Shown here: piece by piece, positions 19,497 through 34,700 of the stretch
Position numbering within the stretch: the first letter of the stretch is position 1
Layout of the letters: the number at the start of each line of letters is the position of its first letter
Origin: Dryomyza anilis
Lineage: Eukaryota; Arthropoda; Insecta; Diptera; Dryomyzidae
NCBI GenBank assembly: GCA_951804985.1
Contig: OX638133.1
Coordinates: 75,150,367 to 75,214,366 of the forward strand
Reading direction: 5' to 3'
DNA: 64,000 nucleotides
Notes under the pieces: generated by a model
Database searches by the model: none
What the model saw: only the letters and a program-made list of their open reading frames with translations
Told to the model about the DNA's origin: nothing
Position numbers and translations under genes: made by a program

Positions 19497-21990
19497 GGTC
19501 GAAAGTAGGGGCATTTTATAGACATTTAATTCATAATTTTTCACTGTAAATTTCATATAATTCGATCAGTGGGTTCCGGAATAAAAAGGTTTTAAAATCG
19601 ATTTTTAAACATTTTCTTTAATTGGCCGTAACTCCTAAACGGAGCGGTCGAAAGTAGGCGCATTTTATATATATTTAATGCATAATTTTTCACTGTAAAT
19701 TTCATATAATTCGATCAGTGGGTTCCGGAATAATAAGGTTTTGAAAATCGATTTTTAAAAATTTTCTTTAATTGGCCGTAACTCCTAAACGGAGGTTTTG
19801 AAAATCGATTTTTAAAATTTTTCTTTAATTGGCCGTAACTCCTAAACGGAGCGTCCTAGAGGGTCGAAAGTAGGGGTATTTTATAGACATTTAATGCATA
19901 ATTTTTCGCTGTAAATTTCATATAATTCGATCGGTGGGTTCCGGAATAAAAAGGTTTTTAAAATCGATTTTTAAACATTTTCTTTAATTGGCCGTAACTC
20001 CTAAACGGAGCGTCCTAGAGGGTCGAAAGTAGGGGTATTTTATAGACATTTAATGCATAATTTTTTACTGTAAATTTCATATAATTCGATCGGTGGGTTC
20101 CGGAATAATAAGGTTTTGAAATACGATTTTTAAACATTTTCTTTAATTGGCCGTAACTCCTAAACGGAGCGGTCGAAAGTAGGCGCATTTTATATATATT
20201 TAATGCATAATTTTTCACTGTAAATTTCATATAATTCGATCAGTGGGTTCCGGAATAATAAGGTTTTGAAAATCGATTTTTAAACATTTTCTTTAATTGG
20301 CCGTTACTCCTAAACGGAGCGTCCTGGAGGGTAAAAAGTAGGAGCATTTTGTAGACATTTAATTCGTAATTTTTCGCTGTAAATTTCATATAATTCGTCG
20401 ATGGGTTCCGGAATAATAAGGTTTTTAAAATCGATTTTTAAACATTCTCTTTAATTGGCCGTAACTACTAAACGGAGCGTCCTAGAGTGTCGAAAGTAGG
20501 GGCATTTTATAGACATTTAATTCATTATTTTTCACTGTAAATTTCATATAATTCGATCGGTGGGTTCCGGAATAATAAGGTTTTGAAAATCGATTTTTAA
20601 AAATTTTCTTTAATTGGCCGTAACTAAACGGAGCGTCCTAGAGGGTCGAAAGTAGGTGCATTTTATATATATTTAATGCATAATTTTTCACTGTAAATTT
20701 CATATAATTCGATCAGTGGGTTCCGGAATAAAAAGGTTTTTAAAATCGGGTCGAAAGTAGGGGCATTTTATAGACATTTAATTCATAATTTTTCACTGTA
20801 AATTTCATATAATTCGATCAGTGGGTTCCGGAATAAAAAGGTTTTAAAATCGATTTTTAAACATTTTCTTTAATTGGCCGTAACTCCTAAACGGAGCGGT
20901 CGAAAGTAGGCGCATTTTATATATATTTAATGCATAATTTTTCACTGTAAATTTCATATAATTCGATCAGTGGGTTCCGGAATAATAAGGTTTTGAAAAT
21001 CGATTTTTAAAAATTTTCTTTAATTGGCCGTAACTCCTAAACGGAGGTTTTGAAAATCGATTTTTAAAATTTTTCTTTAATTGGCCGTAACTCCTAAACG
21101 GAGCGTCCTAGAGGGTCGAAAGTAGGGGTATTTTATAGACATTTAATGCATAATTTTTCGCTGTAAATTTCATATAATTCGATCGGTGGGTTCCGGAATA
21201 AAAAGGTTTTTAAAATCGATTTTTAAACATTTTCTTTAATTGGCCGTAACTCCTAAACGGAGCGTCCTAGAGGGTCGAAAGTAGGGGTATTTTATAGACA
21301 TTTAATGCATAATTTTTTACTGTAAATTTCATATAATTCGATCGGTGGGTTCCGGAATAATAAGGTTTTGAAATACGATTTTTAAACATTTTCTTTAATT
21401 GGCCGTAACTCCTAAACGGAGCGGTCGAAAGTAGGCGCATTTTATATATATTTAATGCATAATTTTTCACTGTAAATTTCATATAATTCGATCAGTGGGT
21501 TCCGGAATAATAAGGTTTTGAAAATCGATTTTTAAACATTTTCTTTAATTGGCCGTTACTCCTAAACGGAGCGTCCTGGAGGGTAAAAAGTAGGAGCATT
21601 TTGTAGACATTTAATTCGTAATTTTTCGCTGTAAATTTCATATAATTCGTCGATGGGTTCCGGAATAATAAGGTTTTTAAAATCGATTTTTAAACATTCT
21701 CTTTAATTGGCCGTAACTACTAAACGGAGCGTCCTAGAGTGTCGAAAGTAGGGGCATTTTATAGACATTTAATTCATTATTTTTCACTGTAAATTTCATA
21801 TAATTCGATCGGTGGGTTCCGGAATAATAAGGTTTTGAAAATCGATTTTTAAAAATTTTCTTTAATTGGCCGTAACTAAACGGAGCGTCCTAGAGGGTCG
21901 AAAGTAGGTGCATTTTATATATATTTAATGCATAATTTTTCACTGTAAATTTCATATAATTCGATCAGTGGGTTCCGGAATAAAAAGGTT
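19497..21990. repeat. 1252-bp tandem duplication inside the satellite
   Basis: The block from about 19497 to 20745 recurs from about 20748 to 21990 with an offset of 1252 bp (for example 20015/21267). It includes rare variants such as 'cctggagggtaaaaagtagg' and 'ataattcgtcgatggg'. At the boundary (about 20737-20750) 'aaaatcg' joins directly to 'ggtcgaaag', skipping part of a monomer. Confidence 0.9.
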
Positions 21991-22526
21991 TTTAAAATCG
22001 ATTTTTAAAAATTTTCTTTAATTGGCCGTAACTCCTAAACGGAACGTCCTAGAGGGTCGAAAGTAGGGGCATTTTATAGACATTTAATGCATAATTTTTC
22101 GCTGTAAATTTCATATAATTCGATCGGTGGGTTCCGGAATAAAAAGGTTTTTAAAATCGATTTTTAAACATTTTCTTTAATTGGCCGTAACTACTAAACG
22201 GAGCGTCCTAGAGTGTCGAAAGTAGGGGCATTTTATAGACATTTAATTCATAATTTTTCACTGTAAATTTCATATAATTCGATCGGTGGGTTCCGGAATA
22301 ATAAGGTTTTTAAAATCGAATTTTAAAAATGTTCTTTAATTGGCCGTAACTCCTAAACGGAGCGTCCTAGAGGGTCGAAAGTAGGGGCATTTTATAGACA
22401 TTTAATGCATAATTTTTCGCTGTAAATTTCATATAATTCGATCGGTGGTTCCGGAATAATAAGGTTTTCAAAATCGATTTTTAAACATTTTCTTTAATTG
22501 GCCGTAACTCCTAAACGGAGGTTTTG

Positions 22527-25500
22527 AAAATCGATTTTTAAAAATTTTCTTTAATTGGCCGTAACTCCTAAACGGAGCGTTCTAGAGGGTCGAAAGTAGG
22601 AGCATTTTATAGACATTTAATTCGTAATTTTTCGCTGTAAATTTCATATAATTCGATCGATGGGTTCCGGAATAATAAGGTTTTGAAAATCGATTTTTAA
22701 AAATTTTCTTTAATTGGCCGTAACTCCTAAACGGAGCGTCCTAGAGGGTCGAAAGTAGGGGCATTTTATAGACATTTAATGCATAATTTTTCGCTGTAAA
22801 TTTCATATAATTCGATCGGTGGGTTCCGGAATAATAAGGTTTTGAAAATCGATTTTTAAAAATTTTCTTTAATTGGCCGTAACTCCTAAACGGAGCGTCC
22901 TAGAGGGTCGAAAGTAGGTGCATTTTATAGACATTTAATGCATAATTTTTCGCTGTAAATTTCATATAATTCGATCGGTGGGTTCCGGAATAATAAGGTT
23001 TTTAAAATCGATTTTTGAACATTTTCTTTAATTGGCCGTAACTCCTAAACGGAGGTTTTTAAAATCGATTTTTAAAAATTTTCTTTAATTGGCCGTAACT
23101 CGTAAACGGAGCGTACTAGAGGGTCGAAAGTAGGCGCATTTTATATATATTTAATGCATAATTTTTTACTGTAAATTTCATATAATTCGATCGGTGGGTT
23201 CCGGAATAATAAGGTTTTGAAAATCGATTTTTAAAAATTTTCTTTAATTGGCCGTAACTCCTAAACGGAGCGTCCTAGAGGGTCGAAAGTAGGGGCATTT
23301 TATAGACATTTAATGCATAATTTTTCGCTGTAAATTTCATATAATTCGATCGGTGGGTTCCGGAATAATAAGGTTTTTAAAATCGATTTTTCAACATTTT
23401 CTTTAATTGGCCGTAACTCCTAAACGGAGGTTTTGAAAATCGATTTTTAAAAATGTTCTTTAATTGGCCGTAACTCCTAAACGGAGCGTCCTAGAGTGTC
23501 GAAAGTAGGCGCATTTTATATATATTTAATGCATAATTTTTCACTGTAAATTTCATATAATTCGATTGGTGGGTTCCGGAATAATAAGGTTTTGAAAATC
23601 GATTTTTAAAAATTTTCTTTAATTGGCCGTAACTACTAAACGGAGCGTCCTAGAGGGTCGAAAGTAGGGGCATTTTATAGACATTTAATGCATAATTTTT
23701 CGCTGTAAATTTCATATAATTCGATCGGTGGGTTCCGGAATAATAAGGTTTTTAAAATCGATTTTTCAACATTTTCTTTAATTGGCCGTAACTCCTAAAC
23801 GGAGGTTTTGAAAATCGATTTTTAAAAATGTTCTTTAATTGGCCGTAACTCCTAAACGGAGCGTCCTAGAGGGTCGAAAGTAGGCGCATTTTATATATAT
23901 TTAATGCATAATTTTTCACTGTAAATTTCATATAATTCGATCGGTGGGTTCCGGAATAATAAGGTTTTGAAAATCGATTTTTAAAAATTTTCTTTAATTG
24001 GCCGTAACTACTAAACGGAGCGTCCTAGAGGGTCGAAAGTAGGCGCATTTAATATATATTTAATGCATAATTTTTCACTGTAAATTTCATATAATTCGAT
24101 CAGTGGGTTCCGGAATAATAAGGTTTTGAAAATCGATTTTTAAAAATTTTCTTTAATTGGCCGTAACTCCTAAACGGAGCGTTCTAGAGGGTCGAAAGTA
24201 GGAGCATTTTATAGACATTTAATTCGTAATTTTTCGCTGTAAATTTCATATAATTCGATCGATGGGTTCCGGAATAATAAGGTTTTGAAAATCGATTTTT
24301 AAAAATTTTCTTTAATTGGCCGTAACTCCTAAACGGAGCGTCCTAGAGGGTCGAAAGTAGGGGCATTTTATAGACATTTAATGCATAATTTTTCGCTGTA
24401 AATTTCATATAATTCGATCGGTGGGTTCCGGAATAAGAAGGTTTTTAAAATCGATTTTTGAACATTTTCTTTAATTGGCCGTAACTCCTAAACGGAGGTT
24501 TTTAAAATCGATTTTTAAAAATTTTCTTTAATTGGCCGTAACTCCTAAACGGAGCGTCCTAGAGGGTCGAAAGTAGGGGCATTTTATATATATTTAATGC
24601 ATAATTTTTCACTGTAAATTTCATATAATTCGATCAGTGGGTTCCGGAATAATAAGGTTTTGAAAACCGATTTTTAAAAATTTTCTTTAATTGGCCGTAA
24701 CTCCTAAACGGAGCGTCCTAGAGGGTCGAAAGTAGGGGCATTTTATAGACATTTAATGCATAATTTTTCGCTGTAAATTTCATATAATTCGACCGGTGGG
24801 TTCCGGAATAATAAGGTTTTTAAAATCGATTTTTAAAAATTTTCTTTAATTGGCCGTCGAAAGTAGGCGCATTTTATATATATTTAATGCATAATTTTTT
24901 ACTGTAAATTTCATATAATTCGATCGGTGGGTTCCGGAATAATAAGGTTTTTAAAATCGATTTTTCAACATTTTCTTTAATTGGCCGTAACTCCTAAACG
25001 GAGGTTTTGAAAATTGATTTTTAAAAATTTTCTTTAATTGGCCGTAACTCCTAAACGGAGCGTCCTAGAGGGTCGAAAGTAGGGGTATTTTATAGACATT
25101 TAATTCATAATTTTTCACTGTAAATTTCATATAATTCGATCGGTGGGTTCCGGAATAATAAGGTTTTGAAAATCGATTTTTAAAAATGTTCTTTAATTGG
25201 CCGTAACTCCTAAACGGAGCGTCCTAGAGGGTCGAAAGTAGGCGCATTTTATATATATTTAATGCATAATTTTTCACTGTAAATTTCATATAATTCGATC
25301 GGTGGGTTCCGGAATAATAAGGTTTTGAAAATCGATTTTTAAAAATTTTCTTTAATTGGCCGTAACTACTAAACGGAGCGTCCTAGAGGGTCGAAAGTAG
25401 GGGCATTTTATAGACATTTAATGCATAATTTTTCGCTGTAAATTTCATATAATTCGATCGGTGGGTTCCGGAATAATAAGGTTTTTAAAATCGATTTTTC

Positions 25501-28500
25501 AACATTTTCTTTAATTGGCCGTAACTCCTAAACGGAGGTTTTGAAAATCGATTTTTAAAAATGTTCTTTAATTGGCCGTAACTCCTAAACGGAGCGTCCT
25601 AGAGGGTCGAAAGTAAGCGCATTTTATATATATTTAATGCATAATTTTTCACTGTAAATTTCATATAATTCGATCGGTGGGTTCCGGAATAATAAGGTTT
25701 TGAAAATCGATTTTTAAAAATTTTCTTTAATTGGCCGTAACTACTAAACGGAGCGTCCTAGAGGGTCGAAAGTAGGGGCATTTAATATATATTTAATGCA
25801 TAATTTTTCACTGTAAATTTCATATAATTCGATCGGTGGGTTCCGGAATAATAAGGTTTTGAAAATCGATTTTTAAAAATTTTCTTTAATTGGCCGTAAC
25901 TCCTAAACGGAGCGTTCTAGAGGGTCGAAAGTAGGAGCATTTTATAGACATTTAATTCGTAATTTTTCGCTGTAAATTTCATATAATTCGATCGATGGGT
26001 TCCGGAATAATAAGGTTTTGAAAATCGATTTTTAAAAATTTTCTTTAATTGGCCGTAACTCCTAAACGGAGCGTCCTAGAGGGTCGAAAGTAGGGGCATT
26101 TTATAGACATTTAATGCATAATTTTTCGCTGTAAATTTCATATAATTCGATCGGTGGGTTCCGGAATAAGAAGGTTTTTAAAATCGATTTTTGAACATTT
26201 TCTTTAATTGGCCGTAACTCCTAAACGGAGGTTTTTAAAATCGATTTTTAAAAATTTTCTTTAATTGGCCGTAACTCCTAAACGGAGCGTCCTAGAGGGT
26301 CGAAAGTAGGGGCATTTTATATATATTTAATGCATAATTTTTCACTGTAAATTTCATATAATTCGATCAGTGGGTTCCGGAATAATAAGGTTTTGAAAAC
26401 CGATTTTTAAAAATGTTCTTTAATTGGCCGTAACTCCTAAACGGAGCGTCCTAGAGGGTCGAAAGTAGGGGCATTTTATAGACATTTAATGCATAATTTT
26501 TCGCTGTAAATTTCATATAATTCGATCGGTGGGTTCCGGAATAATAAGGTTTTTAAAATCGATTTTTAAAAATTTTCTTTAATTGGCCGTCGAAAGTAGG
26601 CGCATTTTATATATATTTAATGCATAATTTTTTACTGTAAATTTCATATAATTCGATCGGTGGGTTCCGGAATAATAAGGTTTTTAAAATCGATTTTTCA
26701 ACATTTTCTTTAATTGGCCGTAACTCCTAAACGGAGGTTTTGAAAATTGATTTTTAAAAATTTTCTTTAATTGGCCGTAACTCCTAAACGGAGCGTCCTA
26801 GAGGGTCGAAAGTAGGGGTATTTTATAGACATTTAATTCATAATTTTTCACTGTAAATTTCATATAATTCGATCGGTGGGTTCCGGAATAATAAGGTTTT
26901 GAAAATCGATTTTTAAAAATGTTCTTTAATTGGCCGTAACTCCTAAACGGAGCGTCCTAGAGGGTCGAAAGTAGGCGCATTTTATATATATTTAATGCAT
27001 AATTTTTCACTGTAAATTTCATATAATTCGATCGGTGGGTTCCGGAATAATAAGGTTTTGAAAATCGATTTTTAAAAATTTTCTTTAATTGGCCGTAACT
27101 ACTAAACGGAGCGTCCTAGAGGGTCGAAAGTAGGGGCATTTTATAGACATTTAATGCATAATTTTTCGCTGTAAATTTCATATAATTCGATCGGTGGGTT
27201 CCGGAATAATAAGGTTTTTAAAATCGATTTTTCAACATTTTCTTTAATTGGCCGTAACTCCTAAACGGAGGTTTTGAAAATCGATTTTTAAAAATGTTCT
27301 TTAATTGGCCGTAACTCCTAAACGGAGCGTCCTAGAGGGTCGAAAGTAGGCGCATTTTATATATATTTAATGCATAATTTTTCACTGTAAATTTCATATA
27401 ATTCGATCGGTGGGTTCCGGAATAATAAGGTTTTGAAAATCGATTTTTAAAAATTTTCTTTAATTGGCCGTAACTACTAAACGGAGCGTCCTAGAGGGTC
27501 GAAAGTAGGGGCATTTTATAGACATTTAATGCATAATTTTTCGCTGTAAATTTCATATAATTCGATCGGTGGGTTCCGGAATAATAAGGTTTTTAAAATC
27601 GATTTTTCAACATTTTCTTTAATTGGCCGTAACTCCTAAACGGAGGTTTTGAAAATCGATTTTTAAAAATTTTCTTTAATTGGCCGTAACTCCTAAACGG
27701 AGCGTCCTAGAGGGTCGAAAGTAGGCGCATTTTATATATATTTAATGCATAATTTTTCACTGTAAATTTCATATAATTCGATCGGTGGGTTCCGGAATAA
27801 TAAGGTTTTGAAAATCGATTTTTAAAAATTTTCTTTAATTGGCCGTAACTACTAAACGGAGCGTCCTAGAGGGTCGAAAGTAGGCGCATTTAATATATAT
27901 TTAATGCATAATTTTTCACTGTAAATTTCATATAATTCGATCAGTGGGTTCCGGAATAATAAGGTTTTGAAAATCGATTTTTAAAAATTTTCTTTAATTG
28001 GCCGTAACTCCTAAACGGAGCGTTCTAGAGGGTCGAAAGTAGGAGCATTTTATAGACATTTAATTCGTAATTTTTCGCTGTAAATTTCATATAATTCGAT
28101 CGATGGGTTCCGGAATAATAAGGTTTTGAAAATCGATTTTTAAAAATTTTCTTTAATTGGCCGTAACTCCTAAACGGAGCGTCCTAGAGGGTCGAAAGTA
28201 GGGGCATTTTATAGACATTTAATGCATAATTTTTCGCTGTAAATTTCATATAAATCGATCGGTGGGTTCCGGAATAATAAGGTTTTTAAAATCGATTTTT
28301 CAACATTTTCTTTAATTGGCCGTAACTCCTAAACGGAGGTTTTGAAAATCGATTTTTAAAAATGTTCTTTAATTGGCCGTAACTCCTAAACGGAGCGTCC
28401 TAGAGGGTCGAAAGTAGGCGCATTTTATATATATTTAATGCATAATTTTTCACTGTAAATTTCATATAATTCGATCGGTGGGTTCCGGAATAATAAGGTT

Positions 28501-28714
28501 TTGAAAATCGATTTTTAAAAATTTTCTTTAATTGGCCGTAACTACTAAACGGAGCGTCCTAGAGGGTCGAAAGTAGGGGCATTTTATAGACATTTAATGC
28601 ATAATTTTTCGCTGTAAATTTCATATAATTCGATCGGTGGGTTCCGGAATAATAAGGTTTTTAAAATCGATTTTTCAACATTTTCTTTAATTGGCCGTAA
28701 CTCCTAAACGGAGG
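22527..28714. repeat. Nested higher-order repeats of 375 and 1733 bp
   Basis: A 57-bp monomer fragment, created by joining 'aacggag' to 'gttttgaaaa', recurs with its junction at 22531, 23055, 23430, 23805, 24498, 25004, 25538, 26231, 26737, 27271, 27646, 28339 and 28714. The spacings from 23055 are 375, 375, 693, 506, 534, 693, 506, 534, 375, 693 and 375. So 375 (159+159+57) is a basic unit, and 693+506+534 = 1733 is a larger unit. Independent markers (GTTCTAGAG at 24181, 25914 and 28022) give 1733 and 2108 (1733+375). Confidence 0.93.
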
Positions 28715-31700
28715 TTTTGAAAATCGATTTTTAAAAATGTTCTTTAATTGGCCGTAGCTCCTAAACGAAGCGTCCTAGAGGGTCGAAAGTAGGGGCATTT
28801 TATATATATTTAATGCATAATTTTTCACTGTAAATTTCATATAATTCGATCGGTGGGTTCCGGAAAAATAAGGTTTTGAAAATCGATTTTTAAAAATTTT
28901 CTTTAATTGGCCGTAACTACTAAACGGAGCGTCCTAGAGGGTCGAAAGTAGGCGCATTTAATATATATTTAATGCATAATTTTTCACTGTAAATTTCATA
29001 TAATTCGATCAGTGGGTTCCGGAATAATAAGGTTTTGAAAACCGATTTTTAAAAATTTTCTTTAATTGGCCGTAACTCCTAAACGGAGCGTCCTAGAGGG
29101 TCGAAAGTAGGGGCATTTTATAGACATTTAATGCATAATTTTTCGCTGTAAATTTCATATAATTCGATCGATGGGTTCCGGAATAATAAGGTTTTGAAAA
29201 TCGATTTTTAAAAATTTTCTTTAATTGGCCGTAACTCCTAAACGGAGCGTCCTAGAGGGTCGAAAGTAGGGGCATTTTATAGACATTTAATTTTTCACTG
29301 TAAATTTCATATAATTCGATCGGTGGGTTCCGGAATAATAAGGTTTTGAAAATCGATTTTTAAAAATTTTCTTTAATTGGCCGTAACTACTAAACGGAGC
29401 GTCCTAGAGGGTCGAAAGTAGGGGCATTTTATAGACATTTAATGCATAATTTTTCGCTGTAAATTTCATATAATTCGATCGGTGGGTTCCGGAATAATAA
29501 GGTTTTTAAAATCGATTTTTCAACATTTTCTTTAATTGGCCGTAACTCCTAAACGGAGGTTTTGAAAATCGATTTTTAAAAATGTTCTTTAATTGGCCGT
29601 AGCTCCTAAACGGAGCGTCCTAGAGGGTCGAAAGTAGGGGCATTTTATATATATTTAATGCATAATTTTTCACTGTAAATTTCATATAATTCGATCGGTG
29701 GGTTCCGGAAAAATAAGGTTTTGAAAATCGATTTTTAAAAATTTTCTTTAATTGGCCGTAACTACTAAACGGAGCGTCCTAGAGGGTCGAAAGTAGGCGC
29801 ATTTAATATATATTTAATGCATAATTTTTCACTGTAAATTTCATATAATTCGATCAGTGGGTTCCGGAATAATAAGGTTTTGAAAACCGATTTTTAAAAA
29901 TTTTCTTTAATTGGCCGTAACTCCTAAACGGAGCGTCCTAGAGGGTCGAAAGTAGGGGCATTTTATAGACATTTAATGCATAATTTTTCGCTGTAAATTT
30001 CATATAATTCGATCGGTGGGTTCCGGAATAAGAAGGTTTTTAAAATCGATTTTTGAACATTTTCTTTAATTTTTAAAAATTTTTTCTTTAATTGGCCGTA
30101 ACTCCTAAACGGAGCGTCCTAGAGGGTCGAAAGTAGGGGTATTTTATAGACATTTAATTCATAATTTTTCACTGTAAATTTCATATAATTCGATCGGTGG
30201 GTTCCGGAATAATAAGGTTTTGAAAATCGATTTTTAAAAATTTTCTTTAATTGGCCATAACTCCTAAACGGAGCGTCCTAGAGGGTCGAAAGTAGGCGCA
30301 TTTTATGTATATTTAATGCATAATTTTTCACTGTAAATTTCATATAATTCGATCGGTGGGTTCCGGAATAATAAGGTTTTGAAAATCGATTTTAATTTTA
30401 AATATATTTAATGCATAATTTTTCACTGTAAATTTCATATAATTCGATCAATGGGTTCCGGAATAATAAGGTTTTGAAAATCGATTTTTAAAAATTTTCT
30501 TTAATTGGCCGTAACTCCTAAACGGAGCGTCCTAGAGGGTCGAAAGTAGGGGCATTTTATAGACATCGATCGGTGGGTTCCGGAATAATAAGGTTTTGAA
30601 AATCGATTTTTAAAACTTTTCTTTAATTGGCCGTAACTCCTGAACGGAGCGTCCTAGAGGGTCGAAAGTAGGGGCATTTTATAGACATTTAATTCGTAAT
30701 TTTTCGCTGTAAATTTCATATAATTCGATCGGTGGGTTCCGGAATAAAACGGTTTTTAAAATCGATTTTTAAAAATTTTCTTTAATTGGCCGTAACTCCT
30801 AAACGGAGCGTCCTAGAGGGTCGAAAGTAGGGGCATTTTATAGACATTTAATGCATAATTTTTCGCTGTAAATTTCATATAATTCGATCGGTGGGTTCCG
30901 GAATAATAAGGTTTTTAAAATCGATTTTTAAAAATTTTCTTTAATTGGCCGTCGAAAGTAGGCGCATTTTATATATATTTAATGCATAATTTTTTACTGT
31001 AAATTTCATATAATTCGATCGGTGGGTTCCGGAATAATAAGGTTTTTAAAATCGATTTTTCAACATTTTCTTTAATTGGCCGTAACTCCTAAACGGAGGT
31101 TTTGAAAATTGATTTTTAAAAATTTTCTTTAATTGGCCGTAACTCCTAAACGGAGCGTCCTAGAGGGTCGAAAGTAGGAGTATTTTATAGACATTTAATT
31201 CATAATTTTTCACTGTAAATTTCATATAATTCGATCGGTGGGTTCCGGAATAATAAGGTTTTGAAAATCGATTTTTAAAACTTTTCTTTAATTGGCCGTA
31301 ACTCCTAAACGGAGCGTCCTAGAGGGTCGAAAGTAGGGGCATTTTATAGACATTTAATTCGTAATTTTTCGCTGTAAATTTCATATAATTCGATCGGTGG
31401 GTTCCGGAATAAAACGGTTTTTAAAATCGATTTTTAAAAATTTTCTTTAATTGGCCGTAACTCCTAAACGGAGCGTCCTAGAGGGTCGAAAGTAGGGGCA
31501 TTTTATAGACATCGATCGGTGGGTTCCGGAATAATAAGGTTTTGAAAATCGATTTTTAAAACTTTTCTTTAATTGCCCGTAACTCCTAAACGGAGCGTCC
31601 TAGAGGGTCGAAAGTAGGGGCATTTTATAGACATTTAATTCGTAATTTTTCGCTGTAAATTTCATATAATTCGATCGGTGGGTTCCGGAATAAAACGGTT

Positions 31701-34700
31701 TTGAAAACCGATTTTTAAAAATTTTCTTTAATTGGCCGTAACTCCTAAACGGAGCGTCCTAGAGGGTCGAAAGTAGGGGCATTTTATAGACATTTAATTC
31801 GTAATTTTTCGCTGTAAATTTCATATAATTCGAACGGTGGGTTCCGGAATAATAAGGTTTTGAAAATCGATTTTTAAAACTTTTCTTTAATTGGCCGTAA
31901 CTCCTAAACGGAGCGTCCTAGAGGGTCGAAAGTAGGGGCATTTTATAGACATTTAATGCATAATTTTTCACTGTAAATTTCATATAATTCGATCGGTGGG
32001 TTCCGGAATAATAAGGTTTTGAAAATCGATTTATAAAAATTTTCTTTAATTGGCCGTAACTCCTAAACGGGCCGTAACTCCTAATTCGATCGGTGGGTTC
32101 CGGAATAATAAGGTTTTTAAAATCGATTTTTAAAAATTTTCTTTAATTGGCCGTAACTCCTAAACGGAGCGTCCTAGAGGGTCGAAAGTAGGGGTATTTT
32201 ATAGACATTTAATTCATAATTTTTCACTGTAAATTTCATATAATTCGATCGGTGGGTTCCGGAATAAAACGGTTTTTAAAATCGATTTTTAAACATTTTC
32301 TTTAATTGGCTGTAACTCCTAAACGGAGCGTCCTAGAGGGTCGAAAGTAGGGGCATTTTATATATATTTAATGCATAATTTTTCACTGTAAATTTCATAT
32401 AATTCGATCGGTGGGTTCCGGAATAATAAGGTTTTGAAAATCGATTTTTAAAAATTTTCTTTAATTGGCCGTAACTCCTAAACGGAGCGTCCTAGAGGGT
32501 CGAAAGTAGGGGCATTTTATATATATTTAATGCATAATTTTTCACTGTAAATTTCATATAATTCGATCGGTGGGTTCCGGAATAATAAGGTTTTGAAAAT
32601 TGATTTTTAAAAATTTTCTTTAATTGGCCGTAACTCCTAAACGGAGCGTCCTAGAGGGTCGAAAGTAGGAGTATTTTATAGACATTTAATTCATAATTTT
32701 TCACTGTAAATTTCATATAATTCGATCGGTGGGTTCCGGAATAATAAGGTTTTGAAAATCGATTTTTAAAACTTTTCTTTAATTGGCCGTAACTCCTAAA
32801 CGGAGCGTCCTAGAGGGTCGAAAGTAGGGGCATTTTATAGACATTTAATTCGTAATTTTTCGCTGTAAATTTCATATAATTCGATCGGTGGGTTCCGGAA
32901 TAAAACGGTTTTGAAAACCGATTTTTAAAAATTTTCTTTAATTGGCCGTAACTCCTAAACGGAGCGTCCTAGAGGGTCGAAGGTAGGGGCATTTTATAGA
33001 CATTTAATTCGTAATTTTTCGCTGTAAATTTCATATAATTCGAACGGTGGGTTCCGGAATAATAAGGTTTTGAAAATCGATTTTTAAAACTTTTCTTTAA
33101 TTGGCCGTAACTCCTAAACGGAGCGTCCTAGAGGGTCGAAAGTAGGGGCATTTTATATATATTTAATGCATAATTTTTCACTGTAAATTTCATATAATTC
33201 GATCGGTGGGTTCCGGAATAATAAGGTTTTGAAAATCGATTTTTAAAAATTTTCTTTAATTGGCCGTAACTCCTAAACGGAGCGTCCTAGAGGGTCGAAA
33301 GTAGGGGCATTTTATAGACATTTAATGCATAATTTTTCACTGTAAATTTCATATAATTCGATCGGTGGGTTCCGGAATAATAAGGTTTTGAAAATCGATT
33401 TATAAAAATTTCCTTTAATTGGCCGTAACTCCTAAACGGGCCGTAACTCCTAATTCGATCGGTGGGTTCCGGAATAATAAGGTTTTTAAAATCGATTTTT
33501 AAAAATTTTCTTTAATTGGCCGTAACTCCTAAACGGAGCGTCCTAGAGGGTCGAAAGTAGGGGTATTTTATAGACATTTAATTCATAATTTTTCACTGTA
33601 AATTTCATATAATTCGATCGGTGGGTTCCGGAATAAAACGGTTTTTAAAATCGATTTTTAAACATTTTCTTTAATTGGCTGTAACTCCTAAACGGAGCGT
33701 CCTAGAGGGTCGAAAGTAGGGGCATTTTATATATATTTAATGCATAATTTTTCACTGTAAATTTCATATAATTCGATCGGTGGGTTCCGGAATAATAAGG
33801 TTTTGAAAATCGATTTTTAAAAATTTTCTTTAATTGGCCGTAACTCCTAAACGGAGCGTCCTAGAGGGTCGAAAGTAGGGGCATTTTATATATATTTAAT
33901 GCATAATTTTTCACTGTAAATTTCATATAATTCGATCGGTGGGTTCCGGAATAATAAGGTTTTGAAAATCGATTTTTAAAAATTTTCTTTAATTGGCCGT
34001 AACTCCTAAACGGAGCGTCGTAGAGGGTCGAAAGTAGGCGCATTTTATATATATTTAATGCATAATTTTTCACTGTAAATTTCATATAATTCGATCGGTG
34101 GGTTCCGGAATAATAAGGTTTTTAAAATCGATTTTTAAAAATTTTCTTTAATTTGCCGTAACTCCTAAACGGAGCGTCCTAGAGCGTCGAAAGTAGGCGC
34201 ATTTTATATATATTTAATGCATAATTTTTCACTGTAAATTTCATATAATTCGATCGGTGGGTTCCGGAATAAAAAGGTTTTGAAAATCGATTTTTAAAAA
34301 TTTTCTTTAATTGGCCGTAACTCCTAAACGGAGCGTCCTAGAGGGTCGAAAGTAGGCGCATTTTATATATATTTAATGCATAATTTTTCACTGTAAATTT
34401 CATATAATTCGATCGGTGGGTTCCGGAATAATAAGGTTTTGAAAATCGATTTTTAAAAATTTTCTTTAATTGGCCGTAACTCCTAAACGGAGCGTCCTAG
34501 AGCGTCGAAAGTAGGGGCATTTTATAGACATTTAATTCATAATTTTTCGCTGTAAATTTCATATAATTCGATCGGTGGGTTCCGGAATAATAAGGTTTTG
34601 AAAATCGATTTTTAAAAATTTTCTTTAATTGGCCGTAACTCCTAAACGGAGCGTCCTAGAGGGTCGAAAGTAGGGGCATTTTATATATATTTAATGCATA

